The notes beneath the pieces are model-generated. The model saw nothing but the letters and a program-made list of their open reading frames with translations. It was not told the DNA's origin and did not search any database. From Trichoplax adhaerens (lineage: Eukaryota; Placozoa; Uniplacotomia; Trichoplacea; Trichoplacidae), in NCBI RefSeq assembly GCF_000150275.1, contig NW_002060946.1, positions 3,633,035 to 3,697,034 of the forward strand: a DNA stretch of 64,000 bases, written 5' to 3'. This document shows, piece by piece, positions 53,201 to 64,000 of the stretch. The position numbers were made by a program, and so were the translations under genes. Numbering within the stretch: position 1 is the stretch's first letter; each line of letters begins with the position of its first letter.

Positions 53201-54003
53201 TAACTGAAAATGATTATGAAGCTAATTCGATGGTCCATAACCGAAATGGCAGCAATAACAGTATTCAATCCTATAAAATTCGACCAAAAGATGATCGTAA
53301 TAAAAGTTCGGCTAAACAAGAACGGCCTTCACATAGATCAGTTAGGGTTAGGCATTCTTCAGATGGGGATAGAAGTCGCTCAAGAACTAGCAGTAAATGT
53401 AGTAAGGTCAAAAATATGATTAAATCCGAAGTGGCTATCGATAAAAAACAGTTAGTTAAAAATTTATCCTTACAAAGTGATATCTTACGAAATTCTGAAT
53501 TAATGAGTGATAGGATTGCTAATGCCTATCATGATGACGACAGTGTTATCGAAGTTTATAAAGGCCAGTGGTTTGGTGATAAAAGAAATGGCTATGGGAT
53601 ATGTCAAAGATCAGATGGCCCTACTTATATGGGGAGTTGGTACAATAATCAACTCTCCGGTTATGGTGAATTAATACTAAAAGATGGGACTAAACAACGA
53701 GGACTTTGGAAAGAAAATCGCTTAATTTTCTCCATTAATGATGCTACAGTATCGCATTTTCGACCTTTTCGAAATGCTAATAATAAATTAACTACAGCTC
53801 GGTTAAAAGCTAAATCTGCTGCTCGTGCCGCTGATAAGAGAGCAATTATAGCTAAAATTCGGGCCGCATTAGCTCGAGATCAAGGTGTTATTGCTAATAA
53901 TGAATCGAAACGAGCTCATTTAGTAGCTGCTAGAGCTAAACAGATTGTTCAAGAACTGTATTCTCGCAAATGTAGAGGATCTGCAGTTGAAACAACCGTT
54001 TAG
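50258..54003 (+). CDS. Junctophilin-like MORN-repeat protein
   Basis: Two exons, 50258-50660 and 51080-54003, encode 1108 aa. Junctophilins tether ER/SR to the plasma membrane through N-terminal MORN motifs and a C-terminal membrane helix. Six MORN motifs occupy about residues 14-153 (YTWPSGEIYSGQW, GSIYFGTWQDGEKTGYGTE, GYYHGQFSRDERHGYGVR). A basic stretch RFKKKLKLRKG (about 179-189) resembles the start of the junctophilin joining region. MORN 7-8 lie at about 958-1017 (YKGQWFGDKRNGYGICQRSDG), followed by an Ala-rich helical segment (about 1030-1095), as in the family. The joining region is about 800 residues, with a nearly pure Asp/Glu block at about 590-693; in vertebrates it is roughly 130-150. 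The model ends without the expected membrane anchor. See 54155-54306 for a possible missing exon. Confidence 0.9.
50661..51079 (+). repeat. Junctophilin intron carrying short tandem repeats and a duplicated donor
   Basis: Five copies of a 45-58 bp unit (TTGATCCATTGAGATATTTTCTCGTGTTC type) start near 50683, 50741, 50786, 50831 and 50885. The sequence at the 5' splice site, GGTAAGATGGACAGGCTAAA, recurs almost exactly near 50859, giving a second donor-like site inside the intron. The acceptor is ATCTTTCAG. Confidence 0.8.
52445..52755 (+). repeat. GAT/GAA-rich low-complexity tract coding an acidic run
   Basis: Imperfect GAT, GAC and GAA triplets encode a stretch of mostly Asp and Glu within the junctophilin joining region (about residues 590-693). 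Interruptions by GGT, AGT and ATT keep it from being a pure microsatellite. Open frames on the other strand and in other frames here (52426-52795) are shadows. Confidence 0.85.
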
Positions 54004-55408
54004 GGAATTCATCCAATTTCCTACTCGATAGTCATATACATCTCATTTCTATTTTATTTTGCACTATACTATAGTATATTGCAAATCTAATTTTATTCAC
54101 TTTCACTTTTATTATATCTCATTGCTAAACAACTATTTAATTCCAATGAACAAGATGAAACTATGTTGAAGAAGGCGAAATTTCCTATTAGCACTGTTTT
54201 CGTGATATTTATTTTGCACACTATTTTACCTCTATCTACGATAAGTAATCTATTTTACTATCCATTGCTTACGTATACAGTACAGTATAGAAATTCTAAT
54301 TGCTAAATGTGGTAAGACAAAATAAATTCCTATATATATATATATATACATATTTGCTATTTTAGGATCGGATTGCAATGATCAGTTGTATGCTATGCTA
54401 TCTAAAGTATTGTTTTCATCCGCTTTGAGCTTCGGTCAAAAAATTAAATCACTAATTATTATATTGGATAGATGAAGTTTCAAATCTACCTTATATTGCA
54501 TTAAAACGAAAGGTTAAATCGATGTATATTCGTATATCGAATAGTTACTTTCGTTCTGGATATGAAAGAAATACACAATTTCTATACTATTCTATGGTAC
54601 TTTGGGTGCCTCGTAATTTTCATGTGATGAGAATGCTATTGCGATATAAAGCCACAAAAATGCTGCTTAAAGCATTACTGAAGAACATTTAATAAATGCA
54701 TATATTACCATGATTCTGCTAGAATTATCAAACTGAACCTCATTCAAATCCTTACTTTTGTATACAGTATAGCGTAAAAGTGGATCGTCAATTTTAAGTC
54801 AAAAAAATTTTTCTCTAAATGATTAAGATGATGGATAGGAATATCTACAGTATATTGTAAGAATGCATATTTGGAGTTGACGAAACTAGCTTCCATTTTT
54901 ATGCATTTATAGCATTTTATCGCTAGCTATTGAACATGATCGTAACTTACAACTACCAGGGAAGATTTAAAGAAACAATTTTGACAAATTTCAGTTTTGA
55001 CTCCAGCAAGATTAAAATGACAGGATCGTTAACGATTTATTATACTTAACTGAAGAACCTACTTCAAGATAATTTGTTGATAGCAAATAAATTTGCACAA
55101 GCGTTTTGATATTAGAATTACTTCGGCTAGCCCTACCATTATACAATATTAAATTCTAGCCATCTAGTAAGATATTTTCTTAAAACTGTAATCAATCCTT
55201 TATGATGACAAAATGTTAATGGCAAAACTTTATTCGGTAACATTATCATGTCTACGAATATTCAATGGTGACGATATGCTACATAAGATGTAAGTATGTT
55301 GATGAAACCGTTTAACTTTTTTGCTTTCTGTAGTTAACATTACGATTTGACATGTTAAGAATTAACTTAGGATGGATCTGTACACTCCATTGCACAAAAG
55401 GATTAACT
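54004..55408. other. Convergent intergenic region
   Basis: Between the junctophilin stop (+) and the eIF2-beta stop (-). It includes the possible anchor exon at 54155-54306 and a TA microsatellite at 54332-54350. Otherwise AT-rich and featureless. Confidence 0.6.
54155..54306 (+). other. Possible alternative 3' exon encoding a membrane anchor
   Basis: After a branch-point-like TGCTAAAC (54123-54130) and an AG at 54153-54154, an open frame reads DETMLKKAKFPISTVFVIF and continues hydrophobic to a TAA at 54304-54306. A basic patch followed by about 20 hydrophobic residues is what junctophilins have at the C-terminus. Joining needs a phase-1 donor; AAAT|GTAGAG at 53971/53972 fits phase but is weak. 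This is inference. Confidence 0.3.
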
Positions 55409-58400
55409 CTACTGCTGTTTTTGTCTGAGAGCAGCTCTTTTGCCTGTTACAGCTTGGAAACCAGAATTAATACTTGCTACAGAACGACCGGAATTACACC
55501 TTTCACATTTTAAAAAGTATAGTCTGGCTTCTTTTTGTATTATAGTATCGGGAGAGCGACAAGTATGACAAGTAACATATTCCTCTGTTAAAAAACAATA
55601 TAGAATTTCATAATCAATGAACTTGGTAATAAGATTGACAATATAGCTAAATTAGGCAGTCAATAATATCCAACTTACTTATATATCTTCTTAATACATT
55701 TTCTATCTGTTTTTGTTGAAATCTCCCTTTAATAATAAGCTGGTTATTGCCATCGACTGACCCACTAGTTTTAACACAAGCAAGATTAGTTGTAGGCATC
55801 AGAAATTGTTAAAGACAATTTGGTGTAGTGCACTTACCTAGTACCTAACTCGGCTAAAAGAAATGCTAGCAAGTGCTTGGGTTGTCGATGTAAACTACGT
55901 GTAAAGTAGACAGTTGGCATTTCATCAATTTTCCAATACTAGCTGTGCATAGCAATTGCAACGATTCAAAACTTACAACTTGCAGATATCCATAAAGTTA
56001 ACAAATGAAGTCTTTTTTGTACCAATACGAACAACCTGAGGTGGTCTCATAACGAATTTTCGCTTTTCACCAGCAACCATATCAGGATTTTTAGCTCTCA
56101 TGATGTCGATAACACGAGTTAAAAGCTACATTTAAGAAAAATATCGTGTACGTACGATGAGAAAAAGTTTTACTTTGGCAAAATGTTCCAAGATGTTATT
56201 CTACTATCATTAAGTAAAAAGAATGTTGAATGGCTATTTTTCCGATCTCGATGACCTTTACCTCATCGTACGTGTAGTCTCTGTCGAAATTGAGCCAAGG
56301 TTCTCTTTCCTTGTCATCATCAGACATATTAATATCGTCAGTATCATCAACTGCAGGAAAAAATTGTTATGATGAGACAGTTTGTCAAGATGCATTCTTT
56401 TCAATACTAATGGGTGTTTAGTAATAAAGACTTGTTATTAAATAGAGTGGTAATGCATGCTTGAAAAGACCGATTGCGATGTACAGTGCAAAGACTGTTA
56501 TAATACAAAAACTTGTATCGTTTTCTCACAAACGCTATAATTACAGGCTATAAGAGAAACAGTTGAGGTTATACATACACCTAGGCCTATCGTAATACAG
56601 TATGTTGTAATGTGTCTAGTTCATAATTGGTACAATTAATTATTGGTATCAATACCGTCAAGAGTACTATCATCTGCGTCTTCGGTAGGCAATTCGCCAT
56701 CATCAGCTTTACTATCATCAAGAACACTATCCATTTCTGACTTCTAATAACAATAATGTCTTGCTTAGGATTGTAATTTTATTCTTTGAGCTTATATCAT
56801 AATTATTAAAAAAGCTTTGTTGCTCTGATAGGAAACAACTTGATGTTACGGCATTATTTATTGCAGATCAAATTCATACTTATCGCTAATTACAGGTTAT
56901 TTATAGTACACTTCTATACCTTCTTTTTTTTCTTTTTCTTCATTGGTAATGAAAAATCAGATTCATCAACCGTAGGCTCAGGTTCCGCTGATTCGCGTTT
57001 ATCTTCATTATCCTTTAAAAATTGTTATAGAAATAATGATAGAAATAGATGGGATGATTCATAATGATAGAGTATATATCAAACATTATTTTGATGGGAT
57101 CAAAAGAACCGCTTAAGATTAAGGAAATGGAGAAAAATGAATACCGCTCAAAATTACCGGTAGAGCATCTTTGACATCGTCCATATCGAAAGTTTTTGGC
57201 TTCTTTTTCTTTTTCTTCTTTTTTAGATCTAATGAAAAGCCTATACCAAAGATCAGCAGGGAGTATTAATCATGTTGGATGTACCGTTGTGCATGTTTTC
57301 AAGCAGTTTACTCTCTATGTCATTCTTCATGTTATTTTACTGGACTGTGGAGGACAAGTATAGGCTATAGGTAGAGTCAGTGTTGTAGACTGTTATGTAG
57401 GTCAATTTCGTCCATTGGTGACGCAACACTCGACATTAATAAAACTTGGCATACTTTAGTCATCTTTTCATTGTATGTAATTAATTTAATACAGTAGTCC
57501 CTCTACAAGCACGAGCATCATCAATGAGCTTGATGCCACTGGCAAAACTCAACATGACGATAGCTATATGACTATGTTGTCATTGAATAAATAGCGTCTC
57601 GAGGAAAAGAAATTCGATTCTTAGAGAAAACGTATCAAGATTTACCATCTAAGTCGTCTGCTTCATTATTAACTGCATTGGCAGATGTGGAATCCGCTTC
57701 CGTTGTAGTTGTATTGGTTTCATTAGTAGGGGCATCATTATTACCATCGAGTGCTTCACCACCTTCAAAATCAGTTAAAGGCTTCTTCTTCTTCTTCTTC
57801 TTTTTCGTTGGTAAAGCGAAACTCTAACGATAAAAACAAACATTTTCAAGATCAGAGCCATGGTCGCATTTGCACATCATCCATCATCTACCATACTACA
57901 AGATGAATCATTGCGATACAACAAAGATTTAAAATTGTGTTTTTATTCTTGATTTATCATTGGACATGTCTGGCAAAAAAGGAAAGAAGGATGACTTTGA
58001 TTGATGGGCCTATTCCTTATCGTAGTCTATTCATGCTTTCACCAGGATTTTTTGAAGGGAATTTATGAGCCAAAATCATTACTATTTCGTATCTCGACTC
58101 GTCAACAGTAAGTAAATCTATCTCTGATCGAATTTTCTATCCATAATAAGGTGAAAGCATTCCCTTGATGGCCACAAATACAATCATCGATGACAAATAT
58201 GTGTGTGGCAAATCAAGTCGCTGACTCATAGGGTAGAAAAATAGACATCAACACTGTCGATTGCAGTACATTCTCGATGTTGGGTACAACGCTCACTTAT
58301 CCATGCATCGCTCTATCTCTACCGATAACGACTATAAACACCATGTACGAGTGAAATAGCAAGTTGCAATCAAGAGAAAAGTGAAATTCAACATCGATTA

Positions 58401-58583
58401 ACCCTAACAGAATCTGCCATGATGGAGATATGTTGCCAACGGATACGTTGTCCATATCGCCCATGTGTACAAGAGATGGATGCAGTAGCAGTAAAAAAAA
58501 ATGCATCGATCGAGAAGAAATGGCTATTCTATGGCCATCAATTCCACTATACCAATGTTACTTACTGATTCTTCTTCTGTCAT
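55409..58583 (-). CDS. EIF2S2: Translation initiation factor eIF2 subunit beta
   Basis: Exons in transcript order: 58583-58566, 57823-57646, 57228-57158, 57012-56920, 56743-56656, 56350-56262, 56125-55977, 55894-55838, 55764-55679 and 55584-55409. They total 335 codons (334 aa; human 333). Three lysine blocks (K-boxes), contacts for eIF5 and eIF2B-epsilon, sit in exons 2, 3 and 4 between acidic linkers. The conserved core follows: [48 protein letters not shown], then a C-terminal zinc ribbon with four cysteines (CHTC and CERC) and [10 protein letters not shown]. The protein is part of the ternary complex bringing initiator Met-tRNA to the 40S subunit. Exon 1 is only 18 nt (MTEEES) and is separated by a 742-nt intron. 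Confidence 0.96.
57824..58565 (-). other. First intron of eIF2-beta
   Basis: 742 nt with GTAAGT donor and TTAG acceptor, less AT-rich than neighbours. A minus-strand open frame at 58297-58506 lies here and is judged chance. An intron directly behind a tiny first coding exon often holds transcriptional control elements; none is recognised. Confidence 0.6.
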
Positions 58584-61460
58584 GGTGAGGCTAAAGTGTT
58601 GAAAGCAATGGATAAAGTCTTCTAAAGAGTGTAGAAACGATTTTTAGCCTTTTGAGCAAGGAGTTGATGGCCGAAATAGAAGCAGAGTGCTAGACGATGC
58701 GATGACAAAATGCTTTCACAGTCAACTGAGCCAGTAGCTGCCGATAGCAGGCTAGAGTAGAGTTTTCGCTGTCACGTTAGCGTATGCAATCTCCTTACAG
58801 TATAGGAAAAGCTCTTTCCAGCATGGGGCTTCTGACGTACAGAAACTGGACTGCTGAGCGCAGTCTCACTGGTCGCTACTGTACTACAGTATTATCCTAC
58901 AGTACTGGACGTAACTTGGTACTGTAAGGTACAGTACCAAGTCTAGGACAAGCTTGCAGGAGGATACTCAAGAAAGAGGGGGTGGACGGATAGACAGAAA
59001 TCCCTTGAACGGTCACAAAATCAGGCTGACTATTTTACTGGTCATTTCAAGTGTATCGCATGTCTGCCATTGTACACTATACTGTCGAAGAGCATCCTCG
59101 AGATTGATTTCATCATGGACCACAGTGGTGTAAATGTCGGAAGTCATTGGTTTCGTTCGGTTTGGCTTGCACTTTCTATCATAGAAAGAAAGTTCATCTC
59201 TTCAATTTTTGCCTTGAACGGCCATTTCTCGTCTCTTTTTACTTTCTAGTAGATCCTGATGACATGATCAGGGACTAATAGAGAGCGGGACGGTAAATAA
59301 TCGTTGAGTAGAGTAGGAAAAAGGACGATTATTACCTTATAGAACACTATACTGTACGTCTAACATCATACAGTATACTATGATTGCACCAACTGTCGCA
59401 TTTAGCTGGGCTTGGTTCGATCGTGGTGCCTTTACTACAGTACTCAGTACTGTAGACTGTAGACGCTTTCCGTATACTGTACTGTACACTCTGATTAATT
59501 TCGATCTAGATCATACCTAGATAAATCGGTGCAGAATTTAATTTAATGCGTAATTTTGATAACAAAATCCATACAATTTTATATGAGAGGATCTCTATCT
59601 ATTGATATCAATTTTACTTAAAATTGATTCATATTTGAGCATTTTATTCCACTTTTCATAATCGAATACAGTACAGTACAGTACAGTATTTCGCGGACTA
59701 CGACAACGGCTTCTTCCATGGCTTGTTTAATTTAATTTAATGCGTAATTTTTATAACAAAATCCATACAATTCCATATGAGTAGATCTCTATCTATTGAT
59801 ATCAATTTTGCTTAAAATTAATTCATATCTGAGCATTTTATTCCACTTTTCATAATCGAATACAGTACAGTACAGTACAGTATTTCGTGGACTACGAGAA
59901 CGGCTTCTTCCATGGCTTGTTTAATTTAATTTAATTTAATGCGTAATTTTTATAACAAAATCCATACAATTTTACATGAGCGAATATCTATCTATTGATA
60001 TCAGTTTTGCTTAAAATTGATTCCTATTTAAGCATTTTATTCCATTTTTCATAATCGAATACAAAATTAATCATGCCGTACAGTTCTGTATAGTGCAGTA
60101 TTTCACGGACTACGAGAAGGGCTTCTTCAGTAAAATCCCTTCTATGTACAGTACAAATACAGTAGTATATAATGCACGTACATTGTACGCGTATCAATAC
60201 TGAAACTCTATCAAATATAGATTCACAAAATAGGGATGTGCACTGTACAGGATATGATAATTTTTTCTTCTAGATTTTTGTATATTTCTACAAATATTTA
60301 TGTACGTGCCGATACCATCAATTTGGGAAGAACTGATTAGTACAACCGAGTCATGGAATTAAAAATATAAATTATGTAATTCAATTTTATATGCCTATAG
60401 AATAAAAAATCAGCTACATGGACGCGTATGCTGTAGTATTGAACAAGACTATGTGGTGTGCTAGAGTTCGCATGTTATTCTTCTAACGCAGTCATCACAA
60501 GTGCTTTTATTTTATTTATAAACTAAAAGAAAGTAGTAACAATATGCCAGATCGATTTCTACAGTATCATCTTATTGCTTGAACAATAACGTTGAAAATA
60601 TATTATATACTCGTACATATCGACAGCGACAAGTCTGTATAGCTCTAATATCTTGTATAATAAAATGATCAAGTTAAAATTACAAATGTGATATTTGATA
60701 TATGCTATATATATATATATATATAGGCTAACACTGTCAATGGCAATCTTTTCTATAGTATGGAAGAAATCTCTTCTGTCGATACATTAACATTATAATC
60801 CGATAGAACTCGTACTACACTCTAGATCAATGTTAACATAATTCTATGGAATGTTACATCTATCGTATTTACATAATGGATAGTGTTAGCATCAAAACGG
60901 TGACAGGCTGTAATCACGTAAAAAAAAATGACCAATACATCATTTAACTGCTGGAGATATTGCATGACTGGCCGTTAATCATTTGAAAAAATGGTGATCT
61001 GTGTCTACGATACACAAATTGAACCTCTCATACCAATATTATAGATAGATATTTTGTCATAATAATGAATTAAAATGATAAGGAGCTACCGTATTGACTA
61101 AATCGGATAATAAGGTAGGAATGATCAGCTACTAAAACTGCTGATAGGTAGTGGGTACTTTCAGTGATGAATTAGATACAATCAAAGATTTAGAAATTCG
61201 CAATAATGAGAGGTAAAAGATTAAGAAGATTATCGTAAAAGCGATTATAGAATTTGCAATAATAATGGCGGATTAATCATATACATAATATCTATTTTTG
61301 CTTAACTAGATTTCTACTTGATATTGTACACATTTATATCATATACAGACTTGCTGTCAAACTCCGCCTAGGTATGTAGGGTGAGGACAGTACTGAGTTA
61401 TCAGACTATCTTGGATATAGCAGTAAAATAAAATGAGATAAAATTGTTATCACCAAGGTT
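58584..61460. other. Intergenic between eIF2-beta and DHRS1-like gene
   Basis: The part next to eIF2-beta (58.6-59.5 kb) is less AT-rich and dense in TACAG/CTGTA motifs. 59.54-60.13 kb is a three-copy tandem repeat. The remainder to 61.46 kb is AT-rich with a TA run at 60708-60725. I see no gene. Confidence 0.55.
59535..60131. repeat. Three-copy tandem repeat, about 195-bp period
   Basis: Copies begin at the AATTTAATGCG junction (tgcg at 59547, 59741 and 59940). Each contains a block ending ATATCAATTTTGCTTAAAAT, then TTTATTCCACTTTTCATAAT, a (CAGTA)n run and a block starting TTTCGCGGACTACGAGAACGG. The AATTT run separating copies lengthens from copy 1 to copy 3. The third copy has lost most of the CAGTA run and is more diverged. 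Confidence 0.85.
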
Positions 61461-62974
61461 TTAAAAACTGTTTGCATAGACTGAAATGAGCCACCATGGA
61501 ATACGAATCCATTCAGGGATGTAATCGGCAATTCGTAAATTTTTACATTGGAGAATATACTTTAATGACCGGATACTTATTGGAATTGTTCCTACAATAT
61601 TATACAAACAATTAGATTTTCATAGAATACCAATCTTTTTCCAATCTACTTTATGCATTAGAGCACTTTAATAAGTAATAAAAAGCTATCATACGGTTTC
61701 AATATAACTCGAATCTATCATATAAACTGAAACTAAGCAAGTCTGTTTTGGATTACATTCATAAATAGGAATATACAAGCTTGATATTACGTATTATTCT
61801 AAACTTGAAGTAGACACCCTTTGTTTATACGGCACTTATTCTAACCATTGAAGTACAAATCTAACATGTACAGATACTATAGAATTTTTTCAAATGAATA
61901 GATAAGAAAATGTTGTAAATTTTAAATTATATAATTTTAACTATAGTCATGAAGTAGAGTGCAAATGAAATAGCGTCACGCTGTCTTTTCTAACTGTATA
62001 TATTAGTTACGATTAAAGAGAGATCGTGAACATCCTTGGTGAATGCATCTTAAAACCGATTACACCTCTGTTAACACGATTGGTTATAGTTTAAGAAATA
62101 GTAATTCTTCGAAGGATTATGCCTCATAGCCTAGCTATTATGATTTTAACTACTAAAGATCCTCTTAAGGTTACTATGATTATAATTGACTGCTCATATT
62201 CCATTGATAAAAGAATTAATATTATTATTTTAGGAAATCAGCGATTAATTTATTTACAACTAACCATCTACATCGGTAAATCCATACTCTCTAGCCAAAT
62301 CAGATATATCCAATATTCTTCCTGATTTATTCAGAATAGTTTCATCTACATCATGCATATAATAAGAGAGACGTTATTTCTTTCATTAATAGAGGCATTT
62401 AAATAGAAGCAATTCTAAATCAATTTCTTACGTACAACACATTTACATGAATATGGATGCATCTTACGGCATCTGCTATGTTTACCTGTAGCTAAAGCTA
62501 CAATAGCTCTTCCGGTAAATTGAGGATCTTCTTGTTTAATTTTACTAATAATCTGTGTAGAATAGGCGGACATCTTGAATTGAATTCAATTATTAAAGTA
62601 TAATTTAATTGATATTCAGCAAAACCTCTTTCAACTCTTTAGTGCAATCTAATGATTTTTCAAAGTGTGCTGTTACTTCGGTTCTTACAATACCAGGCCA
62701 TATTGATACCATAGCGATGTTAAATTGCTTTAGATCTCTAGCGCAAGTAGTTGCCATTCTATCCACCTTGAGTAAACATTTCAATTCAATTTTAACATTG
62801 AAGTAGTACCGTAGTATACTTGAAATTATTGAATTACTTACAGCGGCTTTTCCAATTCCTAATGAAGCATTACAAGCGATATCTAACGCCGCTCCAGATG
62901 ATACGTTAACAATTAATCCTTTACTCCTGACAATCATCAACCGAGCTGCATGCCAAGTCGTCGTATAATAACCC
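61461..62974 (-). CDS. DHRS1: DHRS1-like short-chain dehydrogenase (5' part not found)
   Basis: Exons in transcript order: 62974-62842, 62766-62626, 62573-62486, 62345-62265 and 61591-61461, all in consistent phase. They cover the C-terminal two thirds: GYYTTTWHAARLM, GLIVNVSSGAA, LGIGKAA, VDRMATTCARDL, VSIWPGIVRTE, FTGRAIVALAT, DLAREYGFTDVDG and a C-terminal IPEWIRIPWWLISVYANSF. These match DHRS1, an ER-associated SDR. The glycine-rich NAD(P)-binding exons (TGxxxGIG) are absent from 62975-64000, so they lie beyond the window or are missing. Catalytic Ser and Lys are kept, but the position of the catalytic Tyr (YGVGK in human) is Leu (LGIGK). The gene could be a functional non-canonical SDR, a cofactor-less relic or an early pseudogene, although reading frame and splice sites are intact. 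Confidence 0.85.
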
Positions 62975-64000
62975 CTGTTAATTCCGGCCATAAGAATAGA
63001 ATAAATCATTCGATAAATGAACCATTGCTGATCGATTTCAAGATTTCTAAACTTTATCCATATTACTTTAAATAATGATCTCTATATTGCACTGTATGAA
63101 GGCCTTTCTACTGATTTATTTCATACCGGCAGCAATTGACAATTTTTAAGAACTTTACATTATTAGATATTCTGAGCAAATAAAAAAATGAAAAATTAAT
63201 ACTGTATAATCGCGTCATTATTAATGAAAATCTCGCGTTTACGGAATTAATTAATTAGGATTAAGGAGTTTACTATAAAGAATAATGTAGATTATTACTT
63301 TTGAAAATAAAAGTTGACTATGAGAACTCAAGCTAAAGAAGAAATTTAAGCGATTAAAAAATAATCTAAGCCTCTTCTCCGTATACTACTCTCTACGACT
63401 ATAAATCAAAGCGATGCCGTATTAGAGCATCGAGAGGTAATGAATGTATCTACTGTATCTTAATAGAAATACTGTAATTGAAACACAATTTAAATACTTT
63501 ATAGCTTCTATTTTAAATATCGTTTGTGTTTATATGTAATTGGATTTTCGAAACGACGTTTAATCCCTTTAAATATACAGTAGAATAATAAAAATATGCT
63601 ACTGTGTACAGTAGGATAGTCTTGGCATAGATGTTTTGAGTGGTTTCGGTGAAAGGTAGGACATTTTTAAGCAAGAGTTATTTCTGTTTAATGATATTAT
63701 TGCCGTAGATAAAATACTTTTTAATTAAAGTCACTTTATTGGCTTCTATTAAAACTAATCTCTGCGGATGCTATTGGTAACTGTATAACTGGAGTTTGGT
63801 CGTCTATACTTTTACAGTCGTTACTGTAGCTAAGAATTTAAACAAATTCAAAGTTATTGATATAGTAATTGTAATCTTTCTTTATACATTAATTATCGTA
63901 TGAATATAAGGAGCTATTCAATATATAAATAACAAAAGTTGTAATTAACGTTAACATAATAGCCATCAAGGGATTCAACAACGACTATAGTGATGATTCT
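62975..64000. other. Upstream intron or flank of the DHRS1-like gene
   Basis: The minus strand carries no recognisable Rossmann-fold exon here. An open stretch continues upstream of 62974 to about 63060 in the same frame, but does not resemble the family convincingly. Otherwise AT-rich and featureless. Confidence 0.5.

Noticed and set aside
59400-59460. tRNA-like GGTTCGATCGTGGTGCC string
   Set aside because: There is no acceptor stem, D-arm or anticodon arm at proper spacing.

Overview
This is an AT-rich (roughly two-thirds A+T by eye) eukaryotic nuclear window. Its genes are split by many short GT-AG introns, mostly about 50-400 nt. The protein set is animal: a junctophilin-type MORN protein, a disulfide-competent SLC7 light-chain amino-acid transporter pair, mitochondrial ribosomal protein L52, DHRS1, SAC1 and eIF2-beta. 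Gene density is about one gene per 8-9 kb. Intron-rich structure, AT content and lack of recognisable transposons suggest an early-branching animal. A placozoan (Trichoplax-like) is plausible, but this is inference and a sponge or other basal lineage is not excluded.

Layout. 1-210: 3' end of an unidentified + strand gene. 0.95-2.66 kb (+): ZFAND1-like AN1 zinc-finger protein. 3.60-8.63 kb (-): SAC1 phosphoinositide phosphatase; 20 exons rebuilt by eye give 586 codons. 8.6-10.26 kb: less AT-rich unassigned DNA. 10.26-11.65 kb: ten-copy satellite with higher-order structure, followed to 13.45 kb by older degenerate repeats. 13.48-14.27 kb (+): MRPL52. 15.82-23.82 kb and 29.17-34.88 kb (both -): two tandem paralogues of a b(0,+)AT/SLC7A9-like transporter with identical intron positions and phases and a very long first intron each. 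34.9-50.2 kb: long interval without a convincing gene, with several diverged tandem-repeat islands. 50.26-54.00 kb (+): junctophilin homologue with an unusually long, partly acidic joining region. 55.41-58.58 kb (-): eIF2-beta. 58.6-61.46 kb: intergenic, including a three-copy repeat. 61.46-62.97 kb (-): DHRS1-like dehydrogenase lacking its N-terminal exons in the window.

The genes do not form an operon or one pathway: they are neighbouring housekeeping and membrane genes. Three observations deserve follow-up. (1) The last intron of one SLC7 copy is only 39 nt, in frame and stop-free. (2) The junctophilin has a huge joining region and a possible hidden membrane-anchor exon. (3) DHRS1 has leucine where the catalytic tyrosine should be. 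Non-coding DNA repeatedly shows islands of strongly diverged tandem repeats with a period of about 95-130 bp. I found no convincing tRNA, rRNA, CRISPR array or intact transposon. All exon models come from reading splice sites and protein similarity by eye; none was tested against transcripts.
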